The notes under the pieces are model-generated. The model was not told the DNA's origin, did no database searches, and saw only the letters and a program-made list of their open reading frames with translations. This document shows positions 1 through 6,814 of a stretch of 6,814 nucleotides of DNA, one piece after another; positions within the stretch are counted from its first letter, which is position 1; every line of letters starts with the position of its first letter. Both the position numbers and the translations under genes were made by a program. Origin of the DNA: an uncultured Saprospiraceae bacterium (GTDB lineage: Bacteria; Bacteroidota; Bacteroidia; Chitinophagales; Saprospiraceae); the NCBI GenBank assembly GCA_937930625.1, contig CALHBW010000584.1, forward strand, positions 1 through 6,814. The letters run 5' to 3'.

Positions 1-2
1 AA

Positions 3-50
3 TTTGGCGAAGACATTGATAGGGTAAATATCTATTTAAAATCAGGATAA
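3..50 (+). CDS. Possible C-terminal end of an upstream gene (partial)
   Basis: The third plus-strand frame is open from the window edge to a TAA at 48-50 and reads FGEDIDRVNIYLKSG, a protein-like mix of charged and hydrophobic residues. The other two plus-strand frames stop earlier, at about 16-18 and 25-27. A perfect palindrome that could be a terminator starts 13 bp after this stop, which fits the end of a gene. With only 15 codons no function can be assigned, and chance openness is possible. Confidence 0.35.
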   Translation, partial: FGEDIDRVNIYLKSG

Positions 51-63
51 AGTCTTGGTAATC

Positions 64-97
64 AATCCTATAAGGTTTTCGAAAACCTTATAGGATT
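64..97 (+). terminator. Perfect 34-bp palindrome, probable hairpin terminator
   Basis: The two 17-nt arms, running AATCCTATAAGGTTTTC and its exact reverse complement, are contiguous with no spacer, centred on the TTCGAA at 78-83. As RNA this would fold into a long stem with a tiny loop. It sits between the putative stop at 48-50 and the ATG at 157, where a terminator for the upstream gene would be expected. No clean T-run follows (the downstream bases are CGGGTTTGCTTC), so classical intrinsic termination is not certain. Being symmetric it could act on both strands, or it could be an operator or a dispersed repeat. Confidence 0.5.
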
Positions 98-156
98 CGG
101 GTTTGCTTCACATTTTACCTAAATATCCCAGATGAGCCATAATAAAATTCCAATTT

Positions 157-1179
157 ATGAATAACCTATTTAACATAAACGTAAAATTAGACGAGCTAAC
201 GGAAGGACAACATGTCCATGCCGGAGTTTTGCAAGTAACTCCGAATGAACACATTGAGGTAGAACAAATTCAAGGAAAATTGCTCCAAAAAGTAAAAGGT
301 AAAATGGCAAGCCAAAACGCACTTGTCGATAATTTTACGCTAAGTACACAATACCAACAATTGCAGCCAAATGAAACCTATGAATTTCCGTTTAAAGTCA
401 TACAACCTTCGAGTGTTGGCACTTATAAAGGGAAAAATGTACATATTTTCTACGAATTAGAATTTGCTGTCGAACTCGAAAAAGAATCATTCAAACGCCT
501 CGATAAAGGGGTTTTTAAAAGTATCAAATCCTTTGTATCAGGCAATACAGATTACAAATATTCTAAATCTATTATTCTCAGAAAAGCAATAAATTATAAC
601 TTATTTGAAGATAGTGAGTCTTTGCAACTTAGTGGTGGTGGATTTATAATTATTGTTGTATTTTCAATGCTTTTTATTGCATTATGGCTAATTTTATTCA
701 GTGCGCTAAACCTTGATAAATTAGAGTCAATGAGCTATCTGCTCGGAGGAGGAATCGTAGCGAGTGTAATTCTCGGCTATTTGTCAAAATTTGCTTTTTT
801 CAGGAGTATTTTAGGAACATTTAATGTGGATATTTCACAAGAAAACGAAGAGGAATTTAAAAGTGTTGTACACAGTACAAGCAATTGGAAGTACGCATCG
901 GAAGTCAATACATATTATGAAATAATCGAAGAAGTGACTGACGATAGAGGAACAAGCTCTTACACATATACAGAAGCAATATATCATTCTCCACCCATAG
1001 CAATATCCAAAGCAACCGAAAGTGAAGAAACAACACACAGATTTCCTCCCCAAAACAATATGCCTCCCAGCATCAACATAAACAATGTGTCTCTAAAATG
1101 GGTATTTATAATGGAAGTCAAAACTATCTTGAATTTAAATCTAAAATATAAGAAAAATATATACCATCAAAGCGATTAG
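157..1179 (+). CDS. Arrestin-like-fold membrane protein with two central transmembrane helices (hypothetical)
   Basis: I do not recognise a characterised homologue. Residues 1-145 are beta-rich and arrestin-like: an early HAGVLQVTPNEHIEVEQIQGKL stretch (rough residues 21-42), then YEFPFKVIQPSSVGTYKG (75-92) and a long hydrophobic-alternating strand, like the 'fPF.i..P..v..Y.G' pattern of arrestin and Spo0M-type N-lobes. Two hydrophobic helices follow at about 162-184 and 194-216. A second beta-rich part (222-340) ends with HRFPPQNNMPP and VSLKWVFIMEVK, resembling an arrestin C-lobe terminus. There is no signal peptide, so both lobes probably face the cytoplasm with a short loop outside; that topology is inferred. 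The start is the first in-frame ATG and has no clear Shine-Dalgarno sequence, as is usual in Bacteroidota. Hand counts of a few lines give about 30-35% GC, lower than its neighbours. The gene converges on tamB with 12 bp between stops. Role unknown; a scaffold or sorting adaptor is conceivable. Confidence 0.75.
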   Translation: MNNLFNINVKLDELTEGQHVHAGVLQVTPNEHIEVEQIQGKLLQKVKGKMASQNALVDNFTLSTQYQQLQPNETYEFPFKVIQPSSVGTYKGKNVHIFYELEFAVELEKESFKRLDKGVFKSIKSFVSGNTDYKYSKSIILRKAINYNLFEDSESLQLSGGGFIIIVVFSMLFIALWLILFSALNLDKLESMSYLLGGGIVASVILGYLSKFAFFRSILGTFNVDISQENEEEFKSVVHSTSNWKYASEVNTYYEIIEEVTDDRGTSSYTYTEAIYHSPPIAISKATESEETTHRFPPQNNMPPSININNVSLKWVFIMEVKTILNLNLKYKKNIYHQSD

Positions 1180-1191
1180 GACGGATGACAA

Positions 1192-4100
1192 TCACTCGAA
1201 TATTCCAAGTTCCTTCCCTCCGCGCTTACTGCGTTTCTTCTGTTTACGCTTGGCACGACGCTCTTTCATATTCCCAAAAAATGAATCTATAAACTCACTA
1301 AAATTATCAAACTCAGTACGATAGGAAAAGCCCAATCCGGTTTCATTGACTTGCGTATCGAAGTCCAATCCGGTTTCATTTCGATTGTATGCACGGATTT
1401 TGTAACGCCCGTCGGCAGTCAACAGGTATTCTATCGCAAAATCTCCGGCGATGTAGGAGCCAAGATTTGTTCCCTCCTCAATATAGGTCGAATTGAAGTC
1501 AAGATTACCGCCAATATTGACCAGCAGGCGGTCATTAAACAGGTAATTTTTCAAACCAAGTTGTACTTGTTGGCGCGTGGTGGTCGGGTCATTGATGTCT
1601 ATATTTTCCAAGCCTTCAATTTGGTAGAGGCGGTAATTCACATCAAAATCAATCCCGGAAATAAAGCCCACATCCGTCACCACATCCGAGAGCAAGTCAG
1701 TCAGATAATTAGAAAGTTGGTTAGAAAGCATCTCACTAAGCGTGTTGAGACCGGTGATATATTGCTGCTGCTGCGTGGTACTCACAACGGGTGAGGGTAG
1801 AAAATTTCCTAAGACCACCAAACCAAATACTTGTCGGTTGAGTTCGTTTGGGTCGTCTTTCAATATGCGGAGTTTGCCGTCGGTAAAGGTACGCAGACGC
1901 GGGTCTATATTCGGAAAATTGATACCAAAACGAATGTCCGGCTGCAAAAGACTTCCGACCAAATCCATGTTCAATTCAATGGGTGTCGTTCGTCTCGCAC
2001 TCCGTACTTGGTTGGGGTCGGTGCTGAGATATTCAAGGATAAAATTGTACGGCGGCACCCGCAATCCATCGTAAATTGCATTGATATTAATAGTCGCATC
2101 ATAAGGGTCGCCCGTCCAGCGAATCGTACCGCCCGGCTTTACACGGAAGGGTTTATTAATAAAATTTTGATACGTAAACAGGTAATCTCCTTCCTGAATT
2201 TCGTAATCACCTACTACCGAAAACTCGCCCGTCCGCGTCACTTTCACCTGAATATCGCCGCGTCCTCTACCGCGCATCACATCGCCCACGCGCTCATCAA
2301 AAGGCAGAAAAACCTGTGCCTGCGGCGTCACACTCAACTTAATATCAAGGTTTGCGCCTTTGATAAATAAGCCGCGTGATTGCTGTTTTACGGTGTCTTC
2401 TTTGGCAACAAATTCGATGAATCGCGCCTTTTTTGCCGTCCGTTCCTCCGTCAGTGGAATCGTCAATGAAGAGTTTTCGCCCGAAACCGCCGTGATGTTA
2501 ATATCCGTCTGATTGAATGGTCCGTTGAACGTCACCGTAGCCTCACCAATGCCGCGTCCGTAGTAGTCAGAATTGTCTTTTTTCTCGGTATTGAGCAGCA
2601 AAAATTGGTCGGAATCAATCACCAAATTAGCCAATCGAAAGTCTTTGAAATAATCATGCGAAATACCGCCCGTCATCGTTGCTTCATTACCATAGTCATC
2701 GCGTATTTTATTATTGGTTAAATTAAAATACGTACTGCTCAAATCAATATCCGATTCATTGACAAAATAAGTCGTTTGGAGATAATCAATTTTGACCGCC
2801 GCATCATAAATATTTAGTTTCCCGTTAATTTGAGGGCGTTTAAAGTCGCCAAAAAATCGCGCGTCCGCATCAAATTTTCCTCTTAAATTAGAAATATCGG
2901 CAATGAGATATTTTACAAATTCGACAGAATAATTGCGTGCAGCTACTTGAAAATCGAAAGAATTTGGTGTCACATTTTCAGCCTTCACTAAAGGTGAATA
3001 AAACTTCCCAACTGCCACCAACGAATCTGTATCGTGCATATTCAGGCGAATACGTGTTTCCAATGGCGAGGCAAGTTCATCTCCGGTTGCTGTCAAGCGA
3101 ATATTGCCCCAATAATCATCATTAATCAGGACGCTGTCTATACGCACATTTGCACCAATATTCTCCCTTTTAAATAAATCGCCAAGCGTAATTGCCGCAT
3201 TTAACGTGCCATCAAACTCCGTATTTTTTACATAAATAATATCATTCAACCAATTGACATCCAAATCATTGAGATTTAACTCCAAGCCTTTCTCTCCAAA
3301 GCTATTCAGCGTAATTTCTTCATTTTTATGGCGAATGATAATATTTTGTGTTTCGACATAATCCTTGCCCAATCTAATGTAATTATCCCCCGAAACATCC
3401 CATTTTCTGCTAAATACAAAAAAGTCGGATGGCAACACACTCATCTGAAAATAATCATCTTCGGGGAAGATAATGCCGTTCACATTCAAGTCCTTTACAA
3501 CGTCTTGATAGCCCTCCGTTTCAATTTCAAAATTCAGGGTATCGCTTCGCAAATCGCCTGTCACAAAAATGGGAGGTATAGCTACTGTCGAATCTCCGAC
3601 CACCAAGCCGCTTGTCTCCAGTTTCAAATCTGCCAAACCGCCATTAGCCAGCAAATTCAAATTAATCGCAAACACATCCACCGTACCTACGCGAAAGCGT
3701 GGCGTTTTTCCGTTTAAGGTCAATACATTATCGCGCGTACTGAATCGTCCGGCGAGGGTCGTGCCTTCTACGATTTCGATATTTTTGACCAATAAATCTA
3801 TCAAATCATTACTCTCGCGCACCTTCAATCTAAACCTCAAATCCTGCTCCCGAATATCCACCGGACGCTCCACCAACTGCATGGAAGTGTCCAAAACCAT
3901 CTTCTTTTTTGGCGTGAGTTTTTCGGAAGAAATATTAAGACGTCGGGCGTATTTCGGATAATTCGTTTCTACATATCGCGCAAACGCAGCCGGCAGTTGA
4001 ATGACATCAAATTCGCCCTGAATCGTCGCACTCGCCAATTCAGAATCCAATGTCAGCAGACGATTATTTCGACCTTTAAATTCAGAAGTAATGACAACGG

Positions 4101-6153
4101 TATCGGCATGATATTTTTTATCATCTTGCTGAAAATCAAAACTATATACAGATGCAGTTCCTACAAAATTATCAATATTACTACCCGAAAAATCAAATTT
4201 TACATCACCTCGCAACTGAATATCTTGCTTCGCAAGATTGAGATTTTTTAGCTTGAGTTGGTCCACATTTGCCGTAAAATCAAAAACCGGAAGGCTATCC
4301 CGAAAGTCCACCGTACCGACAAATTTCATATCCACATCTTCCTCTTCTACGAATAATTTCCCATCAAAAAACTTCCCTGCTAATCGCCCGTCCAAACGAA
4401 CATTTTCGTAATCGTAACCTTTAAATGTAAACTTTTGCAGCTTCGCATCGAGGTCGGCATCCACTGTTTTGAGCGTCACTCCCCTACCCTTCACCTTGCC
4501 GCTAAATGCCGCTGTACCAAACAAATCATTGCCCGACCACGTCTGCACATCAAAGTCAATCACACGTAAATTCCCTGAATATTCAGCGTTCTCAAACCCG
4601 TCGCGCAGGTCGATTTTAAGGTCGGAATTGATCCGCCCCAAGTCGGTTTTCAATCTACCATCTGCCACAAAATCCAAGAAGAAGCCCGTGAAGCGTCCTT
4701 TGAAATCCAAGTCACCGAGTTTGTTGAAATTTGAAGGCAATTTTCGGACATTCGCTAAGGCTTTTATCTCTTTAATGGAGGTTTGCAAACGCTCAACTTT
4801 TACATCCAAAAAGGCATCATCAGGATTGGTAATATCGCGTGTACTAAAGCTGCCCGTCAATGCTGTATTATCACCAAATTGAATGGATATTTCCTTGCCT
4901 TTCAAGCGATTGATTTTTCCTGAAAACAAACCTGTCAGGCGAATTTCTTTATCTATATTTTGACGAATAAATTTACTTTCTTCCAACTTGGGCGCGAAAA
5001 TCAGCAAGTCATTCAAGGACAACACAGCATCATCCAAGCGAGCATTCAAGCGTACTTTATCTTCAAAATTTTTGAAGTCATCAAGGGAGCGAAATTTAAG
5101 CGAAAGCTCATCGCCAAACTGACTATGCGGCGTGCGAATATTAAGATTTTCGAGTTGGATGCCTTGCTCATTCATGCTAGCGGAAGCCACAAATTTTTCC
5201 AATTCAAAGCCACTTTTTTCTTTCAAATTCAAACGAACTATATCGCCGAGAAATACTTCGTCTTCATACACAAAATCATTCACTCGAATATCAATATCCC
5301 TGATATTCAAATGATTAAAGTCCAAACCTTCTTCTTTTCTCGCCTTGCGTGTATCGTCAAATTTGAATCCGGCATTATCAAGCATTCCTTTTTTGAGTTG
5401 GAACGACCATTGTTTGTTGGACGCTTCTTTCTTTTTCTTTTTTGAATTGCGAGAATTATCCCTGCCTTTGCGTAAAGCAACTTGTACATTGGTGAGTTGG
5501 AGTTGATTGAGATTGATAATTCGCGCCGCCGGGTCGATGGCATCAAAGCCCGCCTCTCCCTTTGGCAAATTCACGCGAAGTGCAGTGCCTTTATGTTCGT
5601 CATTCAAGTTAAAAACGACATCATCTACGTAAAGACGATTGGCTTTGAGCAGCCATGCTTTTTTATCATTTGAAGTGGAAACTGTGTCGCGGTTCGCATT
5701 CGTATTTTCTTTATTCGAGGTAAATAATTCTTCCAGAAAAGCAATATTAAAATCCGTAGAATCTTGGTGACGATAAAGATTCAATCGCGCTTTTTTCAGC
5801 GTAATATCTTCTACATAAAATTTCTTTTCACTGAAAAAAGTAAAGGCATTGACATTGACATTAAGCCTTTCGGCAAAAAGGAGGGTATCTTGTTGGCGGT
5901 CTTCTATATAGAAATTTTCGAGTAGGAATTGGTCGAAAAAACGGATATTGATATTGCCGACTTCGACTTTAGTATCAAGTTCATCGGAAAGGTAGGTGGC
6001 AACTCTATCGACCAAGCGATTTTGTACGGAAGGAATCTGAATGACAAAACTCGCAATCAATAAAAAAATCGCAAGTAATAGACTCAAAATCAACAAGATA
6101 GACAGTAAGCGTCGTCCCCAACTTCTCTTTTTCTTCTGTGGCTGCTCCTGCAC
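1192..6153 (-). CDS. tamB: TamB-family translocation and assembly module protein (DUF490, AsmA-like)
   Basis: TamB proteins are inner-membrane-anchored, periplasm-spanning beta-groove proteins that work with an Omp85-type partner (TamA, or another BamA-like protein in Bacteroidota) in outer-membrane protein assembly and probably lipid transfer. Counting from the GTG at 6153 (1653 residues): a lysine/arginine-rich start (QKKKRSWGRR), one membrane helix at about 16-38, then an AsmA-like segment with VEVGNINIRF (63-72) and EDRQQDTLLFAE (84-95). A very long run of amphipathic beta-strands follows, then the C-terminal DUF490 domain from roughly 1270, containing GRGRGDIQV near 1295, GDYLFTYQNFINKPF and GGTIRWTGDPYDA. 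The tail (1629-1653) is strongly basic. The length is normal for Bacteroidota and above the roughly 1260 residues of E. coli TamB. The frame stays open to a TTG at 6261, but the 36 extra residues are atypical and AT-rich, while the GTG has AAGGGAAAC just before it, so I prefer the GTG. Probably co-transcribed with the upstream bactofilin gene. Confidence 0.93.
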   Translation of the reverse strand: MQEQPQKKKRSWGRRLLSILLILSLLLAIFLLIASFVIQIPSVQNRLVDRVATYLSDELDTKVEVGNINIRFFDQFLLENFYIEDRQQDTLLFAERLNVNVNAFTFFSEKKFYVEDITLKKARLNLYRHQDSTDFNIAFLEELFTSNKENTNANRDTVSTSNDKKAWLLKANRLYVDDVVFNLNDEHKGTALRVNLPKGEAGFDAIDPAARIINLNQLQLTNVQVALRKGRDNSRNSKKKKKEASNKQWSFQLKKGMLDNAGFKFDDTRKARKEEGLDFNHLNIRDIDIRVNDFVYEDEVFLGDIVRLNLKEKSGFELEKFVASASMNEQGIQLENLNIRTPHSQFGDELSLKFRSLDDFKNFEDKVRLNARLDDAVLSLNDLLIFAPKLEESKFIRQNIDKEIRLTGLFSGKINRLKGKEISIQFGDNTALTGSFSTRDITNPDDAFLDVKVERLQTSIKEIKALANVRKLPSNFNKLGDLDFKGRFTGFFLDFVADGRLKTDLGRINSDLKIDLRDGFENAEYSGNLRVIDFDVQTWSGNDLFGTAAFSGKVKGRGVTLKTVDADLDAKLQKFTFKGYDYENVRLDGRLAGKFFDGKLFVEEEDVDMKFVGTVDFRDSLPVFDFTANVDQLKLKNLNLAKQDIQLRGDVKFDFSGSNIDNFVGTASVYSFDFQQDDKKYHADTVVITSEFKGRNNRLLTLDSELASATIQGEFDVIQLPAAFARYVETNYPKYARRLNISSEKLTPKKKMVLDTSMQLVERPVDIREQDLRFRLKVRESNDLIDLLVKNIEIVEGTTLAGRFSTRDNVLTLNGKTPRFRVGTVDVFAINLNLLANGGLADLKLETSGLVVGDSTVAIPPIFVTGDLRSDTLNFEIETEGYQDVVKDLNVNGIIFPEDDYFQMSVLPSDFFVFSRKWDVSGDNYIRLGKDYVETQNIIIRHKNEEITLNSFGEKGLELNLNDLDVNWLNDIIYVKNTEFDGTLNAAITLGDLFKRENIGANVRIDSVLINDDYWGNIRLTATGDELASPLETRIRLNMHDTDSLVAVGKFYSPLVKAENVTPNSFDFQVAARNYSVEFVKYLIADISNLRGKFDADARFFGDFKRPQINGKLNIYDAAVKIDYLQTTYFVNESDIDLSSTYFNLTNNKIRDDYGNEATMTGGISHDYFKDFRLANLVIDSDQFLLLNTEKKDNSDYYGRGIGEATVTFNGPFNQTDINITAVSGENSSLTIPLTEERTAKKARFIEFVAKEDTVKQQSRGLFIKGANLDIKLSVTPQAQVFLPFDERVGDVMRGRGRGDIQVKVTRTGEFSVVGDYEIQEGDYLFTYQNFINKPFRVKPGGTIRWTGDPYDATININAIYDGLRVPPYNFILEYLSTDPNQVRSARRTTPIELNMDLVGSLLQPDIRFGINFPNIDPRLRTFTDGKLRILKDDPNELNRQVFGLVVLGNFLPSPVVSTTQQQQYITGLNTLSEMLSNQLSNYLTDLLSDVVTDVGFISGIDFDVNYRLYQIEGLENIDINDPTTTRQQVQLGLKNYLFNDRLLVNIGGNLDFNSTYIEEGTNLGSYIAGDFAIEYLLTADGRYKIRAYNRNETGLDFDTQVNETGLGFSYRTEFDNFSEFIDSFFGNMKERRAKRKQKKRSKRGGKELGIFE

Positions 6154-6192
6154 GTTTCCCTTACTGTTTTGATTATTGTTGATGATTGTATA

Positions 6193-6208
6193 ATGAGTAA
6201 ATGAGTAA
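6193..6208. repeat. Short tandem repeat (8 bp, two copies)
   Basis: The 8-mer ATGAGTAA occurs twice head to tail, with a partial third copy (AT) following. It lies in the AT-rich stretch between the preferred GTG start of tamB and the bactofilin stop. If the TTG start at 6261 is real, this would be coding instead. No function is evident. Confidence 0.4.
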
Positions 6209-6287
6209 ATTTTAAATGTGTGAATTATAATGCGACAATGCCATAATGACTTTTTACGCAAAATAATCCGTTCATTCTATTTAAACG

Positions 6288-6716
6288 CTAATCTTCTTGA
6301 TTGGGTTGGGGTTCGGGGTCGGATATTTCGGCGAGTGGTATCTCCGGTTCGATGTTGCCCACGTTGCAATTGCCGATAATTTGTGCGCCGTTTTCGACGA
6401 TGAGGGTCTTGGTGTGTATCGTGCCTTCTATGCGCGCACTGCTGTGAATGTGCAGCTTTTCGCTCACTTTCAATTCGCCCTCAAACTCCCCCTTGATGCC
6501 CGAACTGCGCGTGGAAACATTGCCTTTAATCTTGCCTTGCTCTCCCATCATCACCTTAGCATCGGAGTGGATGTTTCCCAAAATCGTGCCGTCAAGTCGC
6601 AAGTCGCTCGTTGACAAGTTGATATCGCCTTCAATCACCGTACCCGCCGCTATGACACTGATACTCGTACTGCCGGATGCATCATCGTTTTTTATTATAT
6701 TTTTTGTCCTGAGCAT
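6288..6716 (-). CDS. Bactofilin, polymer-forming cytoskeletal protein (DUF583)
   Basis: Bactofilins self-assemble without nucleotide into filaments or sheets at the cytoplasmic face of the inner membrane and act as scaffolds for cell-wall and envelope enzymes. This 142-residue protein has a short polar N-terminus (1-19), a central right-handed beta-helix core (about 20-118) and a proline- and acid-rich C-terminal tail (PEPQPNQED). The core shows the glycine-punctuated repeat typical of the family: VIAAGTVIEGDINL, DLRLDGTILGNI, KVMMGEQGKIKGNV, GIKGEFEGEL, ARIEGTIHTKTLIVENGAQIIGNC. There is no membrane helix or signal peptide. The ATG at 6716 is preceded by a promoter-like box about 45 bp upstream. 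The gap to the preferred tamB start is 134 bp (26 bp to the alternative TTG), with no hairpin terminator seen, so an operon with tamB is likely. Many Bacteroidota carry several bactofilin paralogues; which one this is cannot be told from sequence alone. Confidence 0.93.
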   Translation of the reverse strand: MLRTKNIIKNDDASGSTSISVIAAGTVIEGDINLSTSDLRLDGTILGNIHSDAKVMMGEQGKIKGNVSTRSSGIKGEFEGELKVSEKLHIHSSARIEGTIHTKTLIVENGAQIIGNCNVGNIEPEIPLAEISDPEPQPNQED

Positions 6717-6760
6717 GTCTGTTGTTTTTTAACCTTGATTGAACGGATTGATTTAATCAG

Positions 6761-6768
6761 CAAATATA
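6761..6768 (-). promoter_or_regulatory. Probable Bacteroidota -7 promoter box for bactofilin-tamB
   Basis: Read on the minus strand, the sequence is TATATTTG, an exact match to the TAnnTTTG -7 consensus of the Bacteroidota primary sigma factor. It would place the transcript start near 6754, giving a 5' leader of about 38 nt before the ATG at 6716. No good TTTG-like -33 element is visible 17-21 nt upstream. An 11-bp palindrome, TGATTTAATCA (6749-6759), lies at the inferred start site and could be an operator, but such short AT-rich palindromes are common by chance. Confidence 0.5.
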
Positions 6769-6814
6769 AGGAAAACGCTGTGGTTTGGGGAATATTTGAG
6801 TGGTTTTTTAATTT
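6769..6814. other. AT-rich edge of the window, no gene seen
   Basis: This stretch lies upstream of the bactofilin promoter box and runs off the window. It shows no start codon followed by a useful open frame on either strand, no hairpin and no RNA gene signature. The nearest upstream gene is outside the window. Confidence 0.5.

Noticed and set aside
866..880. Small inverted repeat TTGTAC-ACA-GTACAA.
   Set aside because: It lies inside a coding sequence with six-base arms, which are expected by chance.
835..1053. Minus-strand 72-codon frame with a cysteine- and phenylalanine-rich translation.
   Set aside because: It is antisense to the arrestin-like gene and its cysteine/phenylalanine richness is typical of a shadow frame, not of a real small protein.
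1080..1179. Possible frameshift at the 3' end of the arrestin-like gene, because the last residues look irregular.
   Set aside because: The annotated frame keeps a plausible strand pattern (VSLKWVFIMEVKT, then LNLKYKKNIYHQ), and the alternative frames soon hit stops without a better match.
1351..5673. Many plus-strand open frames of 60-179 codons opposite tamB (for example 1351-1794, 1831-2370, 4960-5445).
   Set aside because: They lie antisense to a gene with a clear family match. Their translations have no recognisable domains and unnatural composition, so they are shadow frames.
6297..6732. Plus-strand open frames opposite the bactofilin gene (6297-6614 and 6448-6732).
   Set aside because: The minus-strand frame has the full glycine-repeat bactofilin pattern; these are antisense shadows.
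6265..6749. A 10-bp inverted repeat, AATCCGTTCA at 6265-6274 and TGAACGGATT at 6740-6749, flanking the bactofilin gene.
   Set aside because: It is too short to exclude chance, the flanking bases do not match, and there is no transposase or target-site duplication to suggest a mobile unit.

Overview
This window looks like chromosomal DNA from a Bacteroidota (Bacteroidetes) bacterium. The evidence is a very long TamB-family protein of the Bacteroidetes type, a short bactofilin, start codons without strong Shine-Dalgarno sequences, and a TAnnTTTG-type -7 promoter box upstream of the bactofilin gene. I cannot assign a genus. All function calls come from reading the translated sequences, not from database searches.

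Layout from left to right: (1) positions 3-50 may hold the last codons of a plus-strand gene that begins outside the window. It is followed by a perfect 34-bp palindrome (64-97), probably its transcription terminator. (2) A plus-strand gene at 157-1179 encodes a 340-residue protein. Its two beta-rich halves resemble the two lobes of an arrestin-like fold, and they are separated by two predicted membrane helices. (3) A minus-strand gene at 1192-6153 (possible longer start at 6261) encodes a TamB/DUF490 protein, converging on gene 2 with only 12 bp between the stop codons. (4) A minus-strand bactofilin gene lies at 6288-6716, upstream of tamB and probably co-transcribed with it. (5) The right-hand 98 bp hold the probable bactofilin promoter and no visible gene.

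The bactofilin-tamB pair is an envelope and cell-structure unit: a cytoplasmic polymer-forming scaffold protein next to an inner-membrane-anchored, periplasm-spanning protein linked to outer-membrane protein assembly and probably lipid transport. The arrestin-like gene is visibly more AT-rich than the other two and may be an accessory gene. Most of the window is ordinary core-genome content. The least explained item is the membrane-split arrestin-like protein. I found no RNA genes, CRISPR arrays, insertion sequences or phage genes.
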